A stretch of DNA of 64,000 nt. Origin: Microbotryum silenes-acaulis. Lineage: Eukaryota > Basidiomycota > Microbotryomycetes > Microbotryales > Microbotryaceae. How positions within the stretch are numbered: the stretch's first letter is position 1; each line of letters opens with the position of its first letter. The notes below the pieces were generated by a model that was not told where the DNA came from, searched no databases, and saw nothing but the letters and a program-made list of their open reading frames with translations. The stretch is from NCBI GenBank assembly GCA_003665825.1, contig QPFY01000018.1:548059-612058 (forward strand). Reading direction: 5' to 3'. Shown here piece by piece: positions 13,236 through 23,729 of this stretch. The translations under genes were made by a program, and so were the position numbers.

Positions 13236-13667
13236 GGACGGTGAGGAGGCAGAGGAGGGGAGGTGATACGATGTCGTTTGAGCATGCACGCGTGTTGATG
13301 GGGTTGCGAGGTGGTGACGGGTGGGGTTGGAAGGAGGGTTGGTGCGGTCACGCGGTCGAGGAGGAGGAGGAGGAGCCTCAGCAGCACGAGTGCCGGTGCT
13401 GTTGTCGGTCGAGCGTGGAGGTGAGCGTGGCCGGGATTTGCCCGTCGGCCGATCGTCGTCGTACACCGAGGTCAAAGTCGCGCGTGTACGGGACGAGGTC
13501 GACTCGTAGGTGATCGTTCCCATCGTGGTCAGATGATGGTGCTGTGGCTGCAGTGGGTCAGACGCGTCGTCGTCGTCGTCGGCGGCGGCGGTGCGAGTCG
13601 TCCCCGTCACTGAGCTCGTGTGCCGAGGTCGAGGCGGCTGCCTGAGCGTCGACGTCGACGAGTCCAT
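9730..13667 (-). CDS. Long disordered conserved basidiomycete protein
   Basis: Two exons, 13667-12189 and 12126-9730, joined in phase 0 across a 62-base intron (GTCAGT...CTCGCAG), give about 1291 residues. Most of the chain is low-complexity Ser/Pro/Thr with poly-Gln and poly-His patches, including an alternating Ser-Pro run coded at about 13196-13255. Two islands look conserved. One is CVECMMRDKDMDDVDVTGP with a following VWDRDSDIDFED. The other spans the splice site (LKLWTSM joined to NPPASAHRWRTLQTYLATQ, then a Gln-rich coiled segment). I know this CVECMMRD...DVDVTGP signature from uncharacterised basidiomycete proteins; no activity is known to me. A Lys-rich 'KKKKGLKGFFSKL' patch lies near residue 920. 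The ATG at 13667 is preferred over an upstream GTG. A role in signalling or polarity scaffolding would be a guess. Confidence 0.8.
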
Positions 13668-14210
13668 TCCGAGCACGACCAGATTACACCGTCATGCGTC
13701 GTACACGCTCAACGCGAGACTGGGTCCGAAGTCGTCCGCGGCGATCAGCACACTGGGCCAGCATTTGCGAGACCCAGAGCAGAGACGGACTCACCAGTTG
13801 ATCAAAAACACGGGGTGTGGGGGGTAATGTAGCGCGGGAGAACGAGCTTGACCGAGAGGAAAGCAGCGGGCGGCAGTCTGTGAGCACAATCCGCACGCGT
13901 GGGGTGTGCGCACGAGCACGCGCCGCCGGTCGCCAGGAGCGATTGGTGAGCCACTGGTCAGCGTATTAGCCCTGGGTCCTTTATAGTTATTCCATTATTA
14001 CCGCCTGCGCTGGGGCGTACTTGAAGACTGATCCCGCGCTCACTCGCGCCCCCTCGCGCTCGGACCCACTCGGCGCCCCTTGGCACACCCTCAACTTAAT
14101 TAGCCTCTCTTGGCAGCTCTTATTAGCACTTTGTAACACCCGCGCGGCTCATCCAACACCCACCCACCCGCTCTTCTCTCTCTCTCTCCCTCTCTCCCTC
14201 ACCCCCGCCG
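13668..14210. promoter_or_regulatory. Divergent promoter region with CT-rich tract before ERG8
   Basis: 543 bases between divergent starts. A TTTATAGTTATT stretch near 13980 is the only TATA-like element. A long pyrimidine tract (CTCTCTCTCTCC..., about 14171-14207) ends just upstream of the ERG8 ATG. Such tracts mark transcription starts of well-expressed fungal genes. Confidence 0.45.
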
Positions 14211-16471
14211 ATGATGAGCTCTACCTCGAAGCTGTCGCCACCGACGATCGTGTCGTGCTCAGGCAAGGTCTTGCTCGCCGGAGCCTACCTCGTACTCGCT
14301 CGTCACCACCACGGCTTTGTGCTGTCCACCCCGTCGAGGTTCTACACCGTAGTACGCGATCTCGATCTCGTGCGAGAACGAACCGAGCCTTTGACGTTCA
14401 AGATCACCGTCGACTCGCCTCAATTCGTCGGAGCGAGATGGGTGTACGACGTCGCGAGCGTTGAGCACGTCGATGGGACGGACCCGTGCACAGTACGACC
14501 TGACCCGTAAGTGCACATACCTGGATCAAGCCCCTTTTTATCGGAACGTACACCCCTCAACCGGTTCCCGAGCTCCGACTTGCCATCCATGCAGGAACAA
14601 CGCATCTTGCAATCCTTTTGTGCATCTCTCGCTCCAGTCGACCCTCTCGCTCGCCTCGGCCCTGTTCCCTTCGCTCGGCAGCTCGCTCGCCCTCTCCGAT
14701 CTCCACATCGTCATCGTCGGATCCAACGACTTTTACTCCCAGCAGCCTGCAGTGAGTGCGCTACGGCATAAAAGGCGGGGTAATCCAGCGTTGAAAGTGA
14801 ACGACTTCCTCCAGGACTCGACCGAACGCTCACCGTCTCCGAAACCGTTTGCCCATCTCGGCTGCGCGATCGCCGACGTCCACAAGACCGGCCTAGGCTC
14901 CTCCGCCGCCATGACCACCTCCCTCGTCGCTGCCTTACTACTCCACCTCGACTCGAGAGCATCGAACCTCTCTTCCCCTCTTCCTCCTCCGAACGCGCCC
15001 AGCACGTTATCCACTTCCCCTTCCTACCCGATCAAATTCCCCCAGAACCTGATCGCCAATTCCCAACTCAGGGTCGATCAGGGTACGTTGGGTTTGATTC
15101 ATAATCTGGCACAGTACGTGCATTCGCTTGCGCAGGGAAACATTGGAAGTGGTTTCGACGTCTCCGCTGCCGTTTGGGGAAGTCAGGTTTATCGGCGTTT
15201 TGAAAACGTTTGTCTGGGTCAGAGTCTCGAGGTGGGAAATATGGTCAGTGGGGAGGGGAGGGTGTGTGCAGGTTTGAGTTGGGAGTACACTGATGAACGT
15301 GGATCTTCACTGCTCACAGCTCACGCCGAAAGCGTTGCTCAACCAACTTTCGCCCCTGCTCAATCCCGCATGGACGAATAACCGAACCGCACCGAATGTG
15401 GCTCCGTTCGCTCTCCCACCAGGCATGACCTTGTTGTTGGCTGATGTTGACGCGGGATCACATACGCCTTCGATGGTGGGCAAGGTGTTGGCTTGGAAAA
15501 AGGCCGAAAAAGAACAAGGTTAGTAGTAGATCGCGAACCGTCTAAAGTGGGGGGTGGGAAACAAACTGTCTTCTGCCGTGTGGGATGCGTGTGCTGACCC
15601 CCGAGTCATATTTGTTTCTTCTCGATCTTGTTTCAAAAGCCGATCGCATCTGGTCCGAATTGCATCAGGCTAATAATGACTTTGCTGAGATCCTTGCGAA
15701 ACTCGGTCGCGGCGCAAAGGAGAATCCTGAATTTTACGACGAGCAGGTTCAGAGGTTCTCCAGGATGTCGAGTAGGGAGGTGAGCAGTTCAGTTGGATTT
15801 GGGATGGCGTGTAGGGGGTGGCGTGCTGATTCGGGTGGTTGGGTCGTCTGCGATAGTGGAGCGAGTCCAGTGGGTTCAAGATCGCTTCGCAGCACATCTT
15901 GGTACGTTACTTCCTTCGAGATGAGAGCGGGTTCTTTGGTACGTCATTTACTGACAGTATCTGTGTGATTTTTTTTTCGTCTTTGTAGTCGATTCGAACC
16001 CTGATGCGCGAAATGGGAGAACGATCGAACGTGCCGATCGAACCGGCCGAACAAACCAAATTGCTCGACGCCGTGTCGGAATTAGCTGGTGTGGTAGGCG
16101 CGGGCGTACCAGGTGGTGAGTTGAAAATTGATGGTCGGAGAATCATGGGACAAGGTGTGTTTGATTGCTGATCTTTCAGGGAAACGAGCTTCGCAGCTGG
16201 TGGATACGATGCGATTTGGGTTCTTGCACTCTCGCCTCCATCCAATACCACATCACAGCCATTGGAAAAAGTTCAAGATACCTTGATTGGATGGAAGGAA
16301 ATGTCCGTACGGCCACTATCAAAACAGGCGTGGATTGTCGGGGGAAGTGGGGGTGGGGGAGGGGGAGGAGGAGAGGAGAGGAGTGCGTCGACGGAGATGG
16401 TTGGGCTCAAGAGGGAGAGGATGGAGGAGGTTCAAGGGTTGAAGGAGGTCGTTGATGCGGTCGTGGTGTAG
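14211..16471 (+). CDS. ERG8: Phosphomevalonate kinase
   Basis: Phosphomevalonate kinase of the GHMP family makes mevalonate diphosphate in the cytosolic mevalonate/ergosterol pathway. My model has seven exons: 14211-14506, 14595-15231, 15320-15518, 15640-15779, 15857-15901, 15989-16115 and 16197-16471. They total 1719 bases, closing in frame at 572 residues. Diagnostic motifs are in order. SCSGKVLLAGAYLVL is at the N-terminus. FYSQQ comes next. KTGLGSSAAMTTSLVAALL is the GHMP ATP-binding loop. NIGSGFDVSAAVWGS follows, then LLLADVDAGSHTPSMVGKVL. Across the last intron GVPG joins AGGYDAIWVLAL, the C-terminal GHMP signature. A GTGAGT-started, stop-free 63-base stretch (14752-14814) could be an extra retained or spliced intron. 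A Gly run lies near the C-terminus. No organelle targeting signal is visible. Confidence 0.92.
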
Positions 16472-17057
16472 ATGGGATGCGAGAGCGGTTCTATAGGGTC
16501 GGAGCTTGGAGTTGGTAGGAGACTGAAGCCATGCCGCCGTTTGGATGAGTCTTGCGTGAGCATTGTGAAAGGCACGCTGTCCCAGAGCCTCGCTGGTGAC
16601 CAAAGCTGATAGGTGCAAGTTTGTATGGATTACAACTAGCTTCTGGCGCCAGCTCGATTATCTACGAGAGTGCTGCTTCTGGTGTGAGCTCGATGAGGAG
16701 AGAGCTGAAGAAGTAGGCGCGCGCGATCTCTATTTCTAGTTATGGCTGTGGCTCGTCGTCAGGCCTCGCCGTTACACATTGCAGACCTTTTTTGAGATGA
16801 TGAGACACGTACGAAAAGTACCCCTCGCGTGCGTGAAGCAGTTCTTGCACCTTTTCAAGTGATGAGATCCGGTTCCACAGGCACGTTCCAGGCAGGTTAC
16901 AGATTCTGGGTCTACCACTGCACGGTGCGTTCCAATGACGTCACGAGGCCTGTGAACGAACGCGCGCCCCCCCCGCCCCCACCTCGCATCCCTCATCCAC
17001 CTCCCGAGGTGATTCAGCGCCGCACCAGCACGAGGGGCTCACGCACGCCTGACCACC
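16472..17057. other. Intergenic region ERG8 / HNH-like gene
   Basis: No ORF with support. The first part is the ERG8 3' region; the second is the presumed promoter of the next gene, with a CCAAT/TGACGTCA site at 16932-16943 and a C-rich stretch just before the start. Confidence 0.4.
16932..16943 (+). promoter_or_regulatory. CCAAT box fused to CRE palindrome
   Basis: CCAAT (16932-16936) overlaps the perfect ATF/CREB palindrome TGACGTCA (16936-16943), about 115 bases upstream of the HNH-like gene start. Both are established fungal regulatory sites; use here is inferred from position only. Confidence 0.4.
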
Positions 17058-18220
17058 ATGAGAGCGAAGAAACGACTCCGTACACTCCGTGGCACCAACA
17101 GCATGTTCCTGCAGGGGTGGCCCAACTCGCCCTTGCTCACCGTCACCGCCGTCGTCCTCCTCGAGGACAAAGCTGAGCGCGTCGCACTCGCCACGATCCC
17201 GCTCGATTGGCTCGCGCAGTCTGAAGACACGTACGATTGGGACTATGTTCACCATGTCGTTCAAAGAAGGTGTTGGACAACCCAACCCGGCTATCTCGGT
17301 GACGATGCCGGAGAGCCTCTCGACACGGACTCGCCACTGCGAGAGGGGGTACTTCACCTTCGTCCCTGCCCAAGGTGAGTCGGCTCACCGCCCACACCCG
17401 CCCACACCCGCCTGGATTCAGTTAGCTAACCATACGTCGCTGCCCGACAGAGGATGTCCAGCTTTTTACCTTGACAGTCGGACCCGTTGGAGAGGAGAAG
17501 GGACAGTTGCCGAGGTGCTTCATGGCGATAGATGACAATCACAACAACACGCTCTGTGACCCCCCACCCCGCTCGGAAGAGGCGCAAATGGCTAGTAGTG
17601 ACACGTCCGATGCTTGACTCGTGAACCAGTCTTTGTCGTAGCTCCGACATTTTGCTTTGTTCACAGGCTTTGTTTCGCGACGCGGTTATCGCACGTGACT
17701 GCTCAGTCTGTGTCGTGACCGACTGCACCAGGGCCACGTACTGCTGGCCTGTGCACATCGTTCCTCCCAGTCGACACGATGTACGAGTTCTTCTCACCGG
17801 AGTCGCCAAGACTCGCCCTGACCTAAGCTATCACCCTACAGATCTGGGACAAGTTGGGCGTCAGCGGTCGCTACGAGCTATCCGCCGGCTTGCTTCTCAA
17901 CCTGTGCTCCTACACCATGTTCGCCCATTATGCGTGGTCCATTTACCCTTTGGGGGTCAGTATCTACTCTTCTTCATCGCGCAGTAAAGCACTGTCACGG
18001 TCTCTGATTTACTCACCGCCCCCAGGACGGAGAATTCGTCGTCCACTGTTTCGACCCCACGATCAAAACCCCCCTCGGCGAGTCGCCCCATGGCCACGTC
18101 ATCACGCGTGAGCGGTTCAACATCCAAGATGATAGCGAACTCCCCCATGATGACCTGCTGCGTTGGCATTACCGGCAATGTGTGCTGCGACACCTCCGAG
18201 GCATCGCAGTGCTCGAGTGA
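17058..18220 (+). CDS. HNH-nuclease-like protein, catalytic motif degenerate
   Basis: The C-terminal half assembles cleanly. An exon with DAVIARDCSVCVVTDC and PVHIVPPSRHD (to 17780) joins across the 61-base intron 17781-17841 to IWDKLGVSGRYELSAGLLLNL. That joins across intron 17956-18025 to DGEFVVHCFDPT and ends at TGA 18218-18220. This order (RD-C-VVT, H-I-x-P-x-SRHD, GLLL, AWSIYP, DGEF-V-F) is that of fungal HNH-domain proteins. The position usually occupied by the second catalytic His (L-H-x-x-F-D) reads C-S-Y-T-M-F-A, so nuclease activity is doubtful. Upstream, intron 17375-17450 links FTFVPAQ to EDVQLFTLTVGP. The N-terminal exon changes frame between about 17210 and 17270 (from the IPLDWLAQSED frame to the KEGVGQPNPAI frame) with no good intron to explain it. 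The exon end near 17600 is also uncertain. The gene may be damaged. Confidence 0.6.
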
Positions 18221-18774
18221 GATCAAGTAAGACTGACACCACCGTGTCTTCCCTTATCTCTCTACGTGTGAACTTTTGATCGTATTCTTACCTTTTTGAC
18301 ATGTCTCGATTTTCTGCTTTGTGATGTAATTACGTCTGTTCCTCTCTATCCAGATGGCCACTTTCCGCATACCAGTGCCAGATCGCGCGCGTCCGAGCAC
18401 CTTTGACATTTGAGAGGTGGGGGGGGCGGCCTTCACACCACGCCAGCTCTGGCGCTAGTGTTTCATCGGAACTGACTTGCTGCCCCGGTTCTTCATCAAA
18501 AGTTCACCAAATCCGTGCCAATTGAGGTTTTTAGCACATCAGTGGTGAACGAATGAACTTGCGCCAAGGAAGGTAAATCGAGGATAACTCTGTCACGCTT
18601 GGTAACATCGATTGAGCTCGAAGTGCTCAAAGTCCAACTACGACGCTTGCTGACGAGATGAATGGGATGACGAGCAATGCGCATTGATTGCAGATGAACT
18701 TGAGGGAAAGTGTTTACGAAATAATAAAATCACTATAGGAGAGAGACGTCAGAAGGTGGAGGAGAGAAAAAAAA
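18221..18774. other. Convergent intergenic region
   Basis: Shared 3' region of the HNH-like gene (+) and the kinase-like gene (-). I see no gene, repeat or RNA here; an AT-rich ATAATAAAAT near 18721 could serve 3'-end formation. Confidence 0.35.
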
Positions 18775-21476
18775 TCACACTCGGAGTTTGAGTTTGAGAT
18801 AGGATCGTCCCCAATCAACGAAGCAAAAACGACCATCGTTGGGTCGAACCAGTACGTTAGCGGCGCTGACATCATTGTGGATGATGCCTAGTTCCCTGAA
18901 AGCCGCCTCAACCTCCCTGCACCTCGGGTAGAACAAAAGAAAGAAGAATCAGGAGGTCAGGAATTCGTGTCAGCCTCTTGACTGGCTTGCAACATCGCTG
19001 GATTCAGTGCGCCGCCCTATAAGAACTGACCACAATCGGGAGGGCGATCCGTAAAAATCGTGATCGTTCATCATTGCTCCCACATTCTCAAATACCATGG
19101 CGTATCCGTTGCCGTTGGTCCTTCGGTACGTGCCATGATATTGCGGTAGATGTTTTCGAAGACGGTCGGGAAGGTGGGGGAAGACGTGCTGGTAGAACAG
19201 TGTCTCGCGGATGACCGAGCCGACGTAATTACACGTCACGAGCTTGAGAAAGTACCTCGTGTTCGGAGCAGGGTGGTCATCAAGGGGCACCTCGGCTTTC
19301 GCCGATGAGGACAAAGGTCGGTTGACCCGCACCACGTTCGCAAGCCACCCACCGGCAGTACTTCCCGTCGCGATCAGCTCCTCCAGACGAAGATCCGCGG
19401 TCGTCTCGAAGCGACCGGACAGTTTCAGGGGGATCCGATCGTCCTCGAGCTCTTCCCGGGGATTTTCGGACAGCCACCGCAAAACAGCATCGGACAAATG
19501 GAGGCCCCGGATGAAATCGCTCGCTGGGGAGGGGTTCGACGACAGTCGGGACAGAAGGGGCGAGTCGGAAGGAACCGAAGAGACGATATCAAAGCCGACC
19601 TCGACCAGGTCCACGCAGCTCGTGCCCGTGTACGACTGCGCCAGGGCATAAAGTAAATGATCGTTTCGGTGAGCTGGGCTACAGGCGCTAGAACGAAAGC
19701 AGCAGGGCAGAGCACGTGACGTACTATCATAGACCAGTGCGCGTTCGACAAGCTGGCCTTGATCAGAAATCCGCGATCTTGAACGATGGTGATCGGTTTC
19801 GATAGGTGGCACGAACCAGAGGGCGGCGATATTGTAGGACTCCAAGCTGTCGATGCTGGAGGGGAGGAAAAGATGGGAGGGGGCGTCAATGGGTCGGATG
19901 AGAGATTGGATTGCAGCGCCACGGAGACGGGCGGGGTCATGGGTCGATTCGAATCCTTGGCGTGAGCTAGCGGTGGTTGGTCTGCCAGTCGCCCCGAAGA
20001 ACGAGCACCGGTGTCGTCGCCCGACGTCTTCTGAGCTTTTTGGACCCGAGGGGAGGGATCATCGTCGCGGCTCGAGTCCGGTCTGGGGCGAGCTTGAGGT
20101 CGTTTCGGAGGTTGGGGTCGGGCATCGAGCAGCGCATCGACGACAGCTTGGTCGGGTCCGGGGACTTCGACCACAGCCGTGAAAGCCAGGGCGATAAAGG
20201 ACACGATGAGTGACCGTCGTGGAAGATCGGTGCCAAGTGTTTCGGCAGCTTCTGGGTTCAAGGTAGTCGGAGACGGCTCTACCCATCGGGCCAGCTCTTG
20301 TAGAATCAAGCTGTAACTAGCTCTGGTGGAAGGTGCCGGAGAGTAAGCCGTCGCAGCCGAGATTGAGGCCGACGACGCTGAGGTCGACGCTACGGGATCC
20401 CTTGCCGTTGCAGGATGCGTCGAACGGTGCTGGACTGTGGGTGAGGGGCGAATGGCCAAACCAAGGCCGCATGATCGCATGCGTCAGTGGGACCCGGAAG
20501 GTTTCGACAGGGCCGGTGAGTTCAAAGAAGCGGCGCACCCAGTTCACCGATCTGGAAGAACGGAACCGGGTACAACAAAAAGAAACGACTATCGCTGGAG
20601 ACGCATTGGATGATGGCCTTCACGAGCATGAAGAATGAGAAATAAGTAAACGTAGAGCCACAATTATCGAGGCCGGATCGAGGAAGCGTATGTCCTAAGT
20701 CTGAAAGATGCATGCCTCACCTTGCTCGCCACAGCATCTGCACCCCTCGACTTTTCTTCCTCCAGATCCTGAAGGAGCACTGGGTCCTCGTGATCGAGTA
20801 TGGGAATATGCGAGAGGGCGCCGTCCTGGCGTACCTTGGCCAGGCTATGATGGACAAGGTCCGTCTTATAGTCGATCGAGATACTTGAAACGATGTCGCC
20901 AGCCCCACGTTCAATGAAGACGATAGCATCGCCCTGCGTGCGGAGAGCACTTTCAGGTTGGTCCAACCGAACCGAGTACCTGGGTCTCGTCGCGGAGGTC
21001 GATGCGGAAGCGGAAGAAGCTCCGACGGCCTCGATGATCGTGGCATGATGATTGAGCAGCTCCGTCGTTGCAGATTTTAGACCGCCAAAGAAGAGGCCTA
21101 CGAACGAAATTTGGACGTTTCCTTCGCCCTTCCGAGGCAAGCCGTCGCGATAAGCGTTGCTGAAGGCGGCCAACTTCTCGCGGAACAGGTCGAGCAATGA
21201 CGGGTGTGACTCGAGTAAATCGAAGAACGAGCTGAGAACCCTGACGCCAGGTGACGCCGGTGTGCCCCATTTCAATCCTCCCAGCCGTGCGACGCAATCG
21301 TAGGTGGTCGTCCCAGCATCGAGTTGACCCCGCGAAGCGGTTGAGTGACACGCTTTACCGTGGTCCGGTGGCGGGAGAAACCAGCTGGATGGAGCGCAAG
21401 TAGCGAGGAGGTGGGTGAGCGTTGGTGGCCGAGAGTTGGCGTAAACAGTTGGCGTCGCTTCGTTGGAAGAAGCCAT
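18775..21476 (-). CDS. Fungal kinase-like (APH/PK-like fold) protein with HND/DWG motifs
   Basis: A multi-exon minus-strand gene; outer boundaries are firmer than the inner ones. Exon 1, 21476-20721, starts MASSNEATP and holds a helical domain (LSSFFDLLESHPSLLDLFREKL) that I do not recognise. It is followed by a short exon near 20630-20550 (CVSSDSRFFLLYPVPFFQIG), then WVRRFFELTGPVETFRVP. A disordered Pro/Ser linker follows (about 20400-19900), then the kinase-like domain: YFLKLVTCNYVGSVIRETLFY, GTYRRTNGNGYAMVFENVG. Across the 108-base intron 19030-18923 comes the last exon 18922-18775 with IIHNDVSAANVLV and FCFVDWGRSYLKLKL. HND replaces HRD and DWG replaces DFG, as in aminoglycoside-phosphotransferase-like and other atypical kinases. 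The catalytic Asp and Asn are kept, so phosphotransfer is possible. A related broken copy is at 32286-32931. Confidence 0.65.
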
Positions 21477-21629
21477 ACAGAGCGAGACGCTGGAGGTCAC
21501 GAGGCCCCAAGTGCCAACCAAGTGGACGGCTGGAAGTGAAGAGGGTCCCAGCGGACGCGCTGCATCCCGTTGGGGCCGAGTTTGCGGTCACGTGACTCCT
21601 CACCATCTCGAGAAGCCACCTTGACCGAT

Positions 21630-21728
21630 TTCCGGCTTGGGCGGGGGTCGCGAGAGTAGACGTGCCAACCGACGGGCCTGGCGCGCGGTCTCTGGCGTTG
21701 ACGCGCATCGATTGGGCTATCGATTGGG
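21630..21728 (-). pseudogene. Inverted fragment of FunK1 kinase exon 1
   Basis: Read on the minus strand this encodes MRVNARDRAPGPSVGTSTLA, almost the same as MRVNARDRAPRPSVGTSSLA in the N-terminal region of K2 and K3 (near 50470 and 57040). Only about 100 bases remain. It directly abuts the RecQ-like fragment on the other strand, so it marks a rearrangement junction. Confidence 0.75.
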
Positions 21729-21729
21729 C

Positions 21730-23010
21730 TTGGACGCAAGAAGATCAAAGCTATTCTGGGCGAAAGTCTTGACGAGGACTCTACCCCCCGGCCTGTGCAG
21801 ATCGAAGCCATTGCTGCACTTTTCGAACTCGATCAATTTGGGAACCGGAATCGATATGACGCTGTGTTCGTCACAGCGCCAACAGGTTCAGGCAAAAGTG
21901 TCATTTTTGAAGCAATGTATCTCATTTACGGACGCCGGGCCGTCACCATTGTTGTCAGTCCACTGAATACACTGAGCAATCATCAGGTGAGTTTTTCTGC
22001 CGACTGGGCTTGCTGGACCGACATCCGTGCTGATTTCCACAGTCACATGCTTCTTTCAGGCTGCCAATTTCAATCGAAAGGGAAAGAAAGCGGTTGTGGT
22101 ATCTGAGTAGACCTGGAGAGACGGCGAGCTGTACAGGCAGTTGGACGACCCCAATCACAAGATCTCCTTCATTCTGATCGTATGTGTCGGTCGACCTCCT
22201 GTTTGAGTGAAGTACACATGTGTTGATTTTTCTTCCTGTTTGCTGCGTGTCAAGTCTCCTGAAATGCATATCAACAATGCAGATTGGGCAAAGTTGATCT
22301 CTAACGAGTCCTTTCGAGAGCGTGTCAAGTTGCCCGTCTATGACGAGCACAGGGGGTGGTGTGCATCGAGGCTCGCGAACAAGGGTCCGCATTAGATCAG
22401 ATCACCGCCAGATCAGATCAGATCAGATCTGAATTTTTCTGATTCTCCCTTGATTGATCTGATCTTGATCTGAGCTGAGCAGATCAATTTGATCTGAGAC
22501 ATGAAATTGCCTAATTTGGCACAGAGAGACTTCTACATCTACATGTTGAAATCCTCATCTTCTTCCTCCACAACCTCATCCTCATCCTCATCATCCTCCA
22601 AAGTGATTACCTTGCTAAGCCGCCGCTTTTTGGAGGAGCTCCCCGCTTTTATGACTGGATTGGGTCGCATGATCCCTATAAGAAAGTGTTTCAGCACTTG
22701 ACACTGCAACGAAGACCCATCAGAGGAGGACCACACCCTGTAGTATTTCTGTGGCGCGGGGCCGACACCCAATGCGGCGGCGATGCCAGATGGCAGATGG
22801 CGCGATCCATTCTCTCTCATGATCAGCTGAGGTGCGCCGCAGTTGGCATTTCAAATCACAATGGCCCATCTAGGTACCGCCTATTTTGGATTTTTTTTCC
22901 TCGAGGCTTGATTGATCTGAACTTGATCTGACCCCTGTCAGATCTGATCTAATGCGGATCCTTGCTCGCGAAGACTGAGGCCAAGATGAGGGACCAGTCG
23001 AGCAAGCCCT
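21730..23010 (+). pseudogene. RecQ/DEAD-like helicase fragment, interrupted by a MITE
   Basis: The N-terminal helicase segment reads RPVQIEAIAALFEL, then Walker A in VTAPTGSGKSVIFEA and VSPLNTLSNHQ. An intron follows (GTGAGT near 21987, acceptor near 22060) and then AANFNRKGKKAVVVSE. That frame is stopped by TAG (about 22107) before TWRDGELYRQLDDPNHKISF. A further exon has SPEMHINNADWAKLISNE and VYDEHRGW, a DEAH-like Walker B with insertions. At 22380 a 585-base MITE splits the frame. After it the frame resumes (AKTEAKMRDQSSKP) to a TAG at about 23010. The C-terminal helicase lobe is absent. The nonsense codon, truncation and insertion show it is dead. RecQ-type helicases are often subtelomeric in fungi, but nothing else here proves such a position. 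Confidence 0.7.
22380..22964. mobile_element. hAT-type MITE copy 1 with 8-bp target duplication
   Basis: 585 bases with terminal inverted repeats beginning CAAGGGTCCGCATTAGATC at the left and CAAGGATCCGCATTAGATC (reverse complement) at the right, followed by GATCAGATCA-type subterminal repeats. It is flanked by an exact 8-bp direct repeat CTCGCGAA (22372-22379 and 22965-22972), as for hAT insertions. The minus strand codes a short frame with SKKRRLSKVITLEDDEDEDE, which could be the remnant of a transposase N-terminus. No transposase core is present, so it is non-autonomous. Copy 2 is at 36252-36850. Confidence 0.85.
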
Positions 23011-23128
23011 AGATATATCTGAGCTTTTATCCCGGTTGTAGATGATGAGTCGGATCGGGGAGTTGGGAGGAGATGCTGGAGTTGACTCGCGGTAAAGACG
23101 CTTGATGTGCAGAGTAGGCTCGAAGGTT

Positions 23129-23529
23129 CATAGCAAAAAACCCCCCTGAAATGGGACCCCGGGATCGGGCCCCCGATTTGAAATTGGTGGAGCGATTTGA
23201 AATGCATTTGAAATCGACGCACGGATTTGAAATGCATTTGGGATCGGCGCACGGATTTGAAATGCATTTGGGATCGGCGCACGGATTTGAAATGCATTTG
23301 AAATCGGCGCAGCGATTTGAAACACATTTGAAATCGGCGCAGCGATTTGAAACGCATTTCAAATCCGTATCCCAAATGCATTTCAAATCCGTGCGCCGAT
23401 CCCAAATGCATTTCAAATCCGTGCGTCGATTTCAAATGCATTTCAAATCGCTCCACCAATTTCAAATCGGGGGCCCGATCCCGGGATCATCCCGGGATCG
23501 TCCCATTTCAGGTTTTTTTTTTTGCTATG
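23129..23529. mobile_element. Foldback element made of 30-bp units
   Basis: 401 bases forming an almost perfect inverted repeat: CATAGCAAAAAAC...CTGAAATGGGAC at the left and its reverse complement ending GCTATG at the right, with arms of about 170 bases. Inside the left arm a 30-bp unit (core GATTTGAAATGCATTTG, then RRATCGRCGC) repeats exactly in register at 23191, 23221, 23251, 23281 and 23311; the right arm holds the complement. A TA at both ends (TAGC...GCTA) would fit a TA target duplication. It codes for no plausible protein. A decayed relative is at 31797-31905. Confidence 0.8.
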
Positions 23530-23729
23530 ATGCTCCACTACGATCTGGTCCTTTCGAACGGGTCCCTGCTGCAAGCCATATGCACCTAATTCTGGCGTCT
23601 TTATCACTAAAAATGAGAGATCTATCACACTATGACCATGCGTTGTGGTCAAGTTCAACTTCTGATCAGGACTTTGATCAGGAGTTGACAGGAGTTGAGA
23701 AGTCGCGCAAGGACTCGGGGATCATCTCG

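Noticed and set aside
22500..22820. ORFs inside MITE copies taken as genes
   Set aside because: They are only short remnants within a non-autonomous element and are repeated in both copies.
23191..23340. CRISPR-like array of 30-bp repeats
   Set aside because: The units are contiguous without spacers, lie in a foldback element, and the genome is eukaryotic.
23027..23465. Long frames with repeats such as FEMHLGSAHG
   Set aside because: They are translations of the 30-bp repeat in several frames and on both strands; the DNA palindrome explains them.
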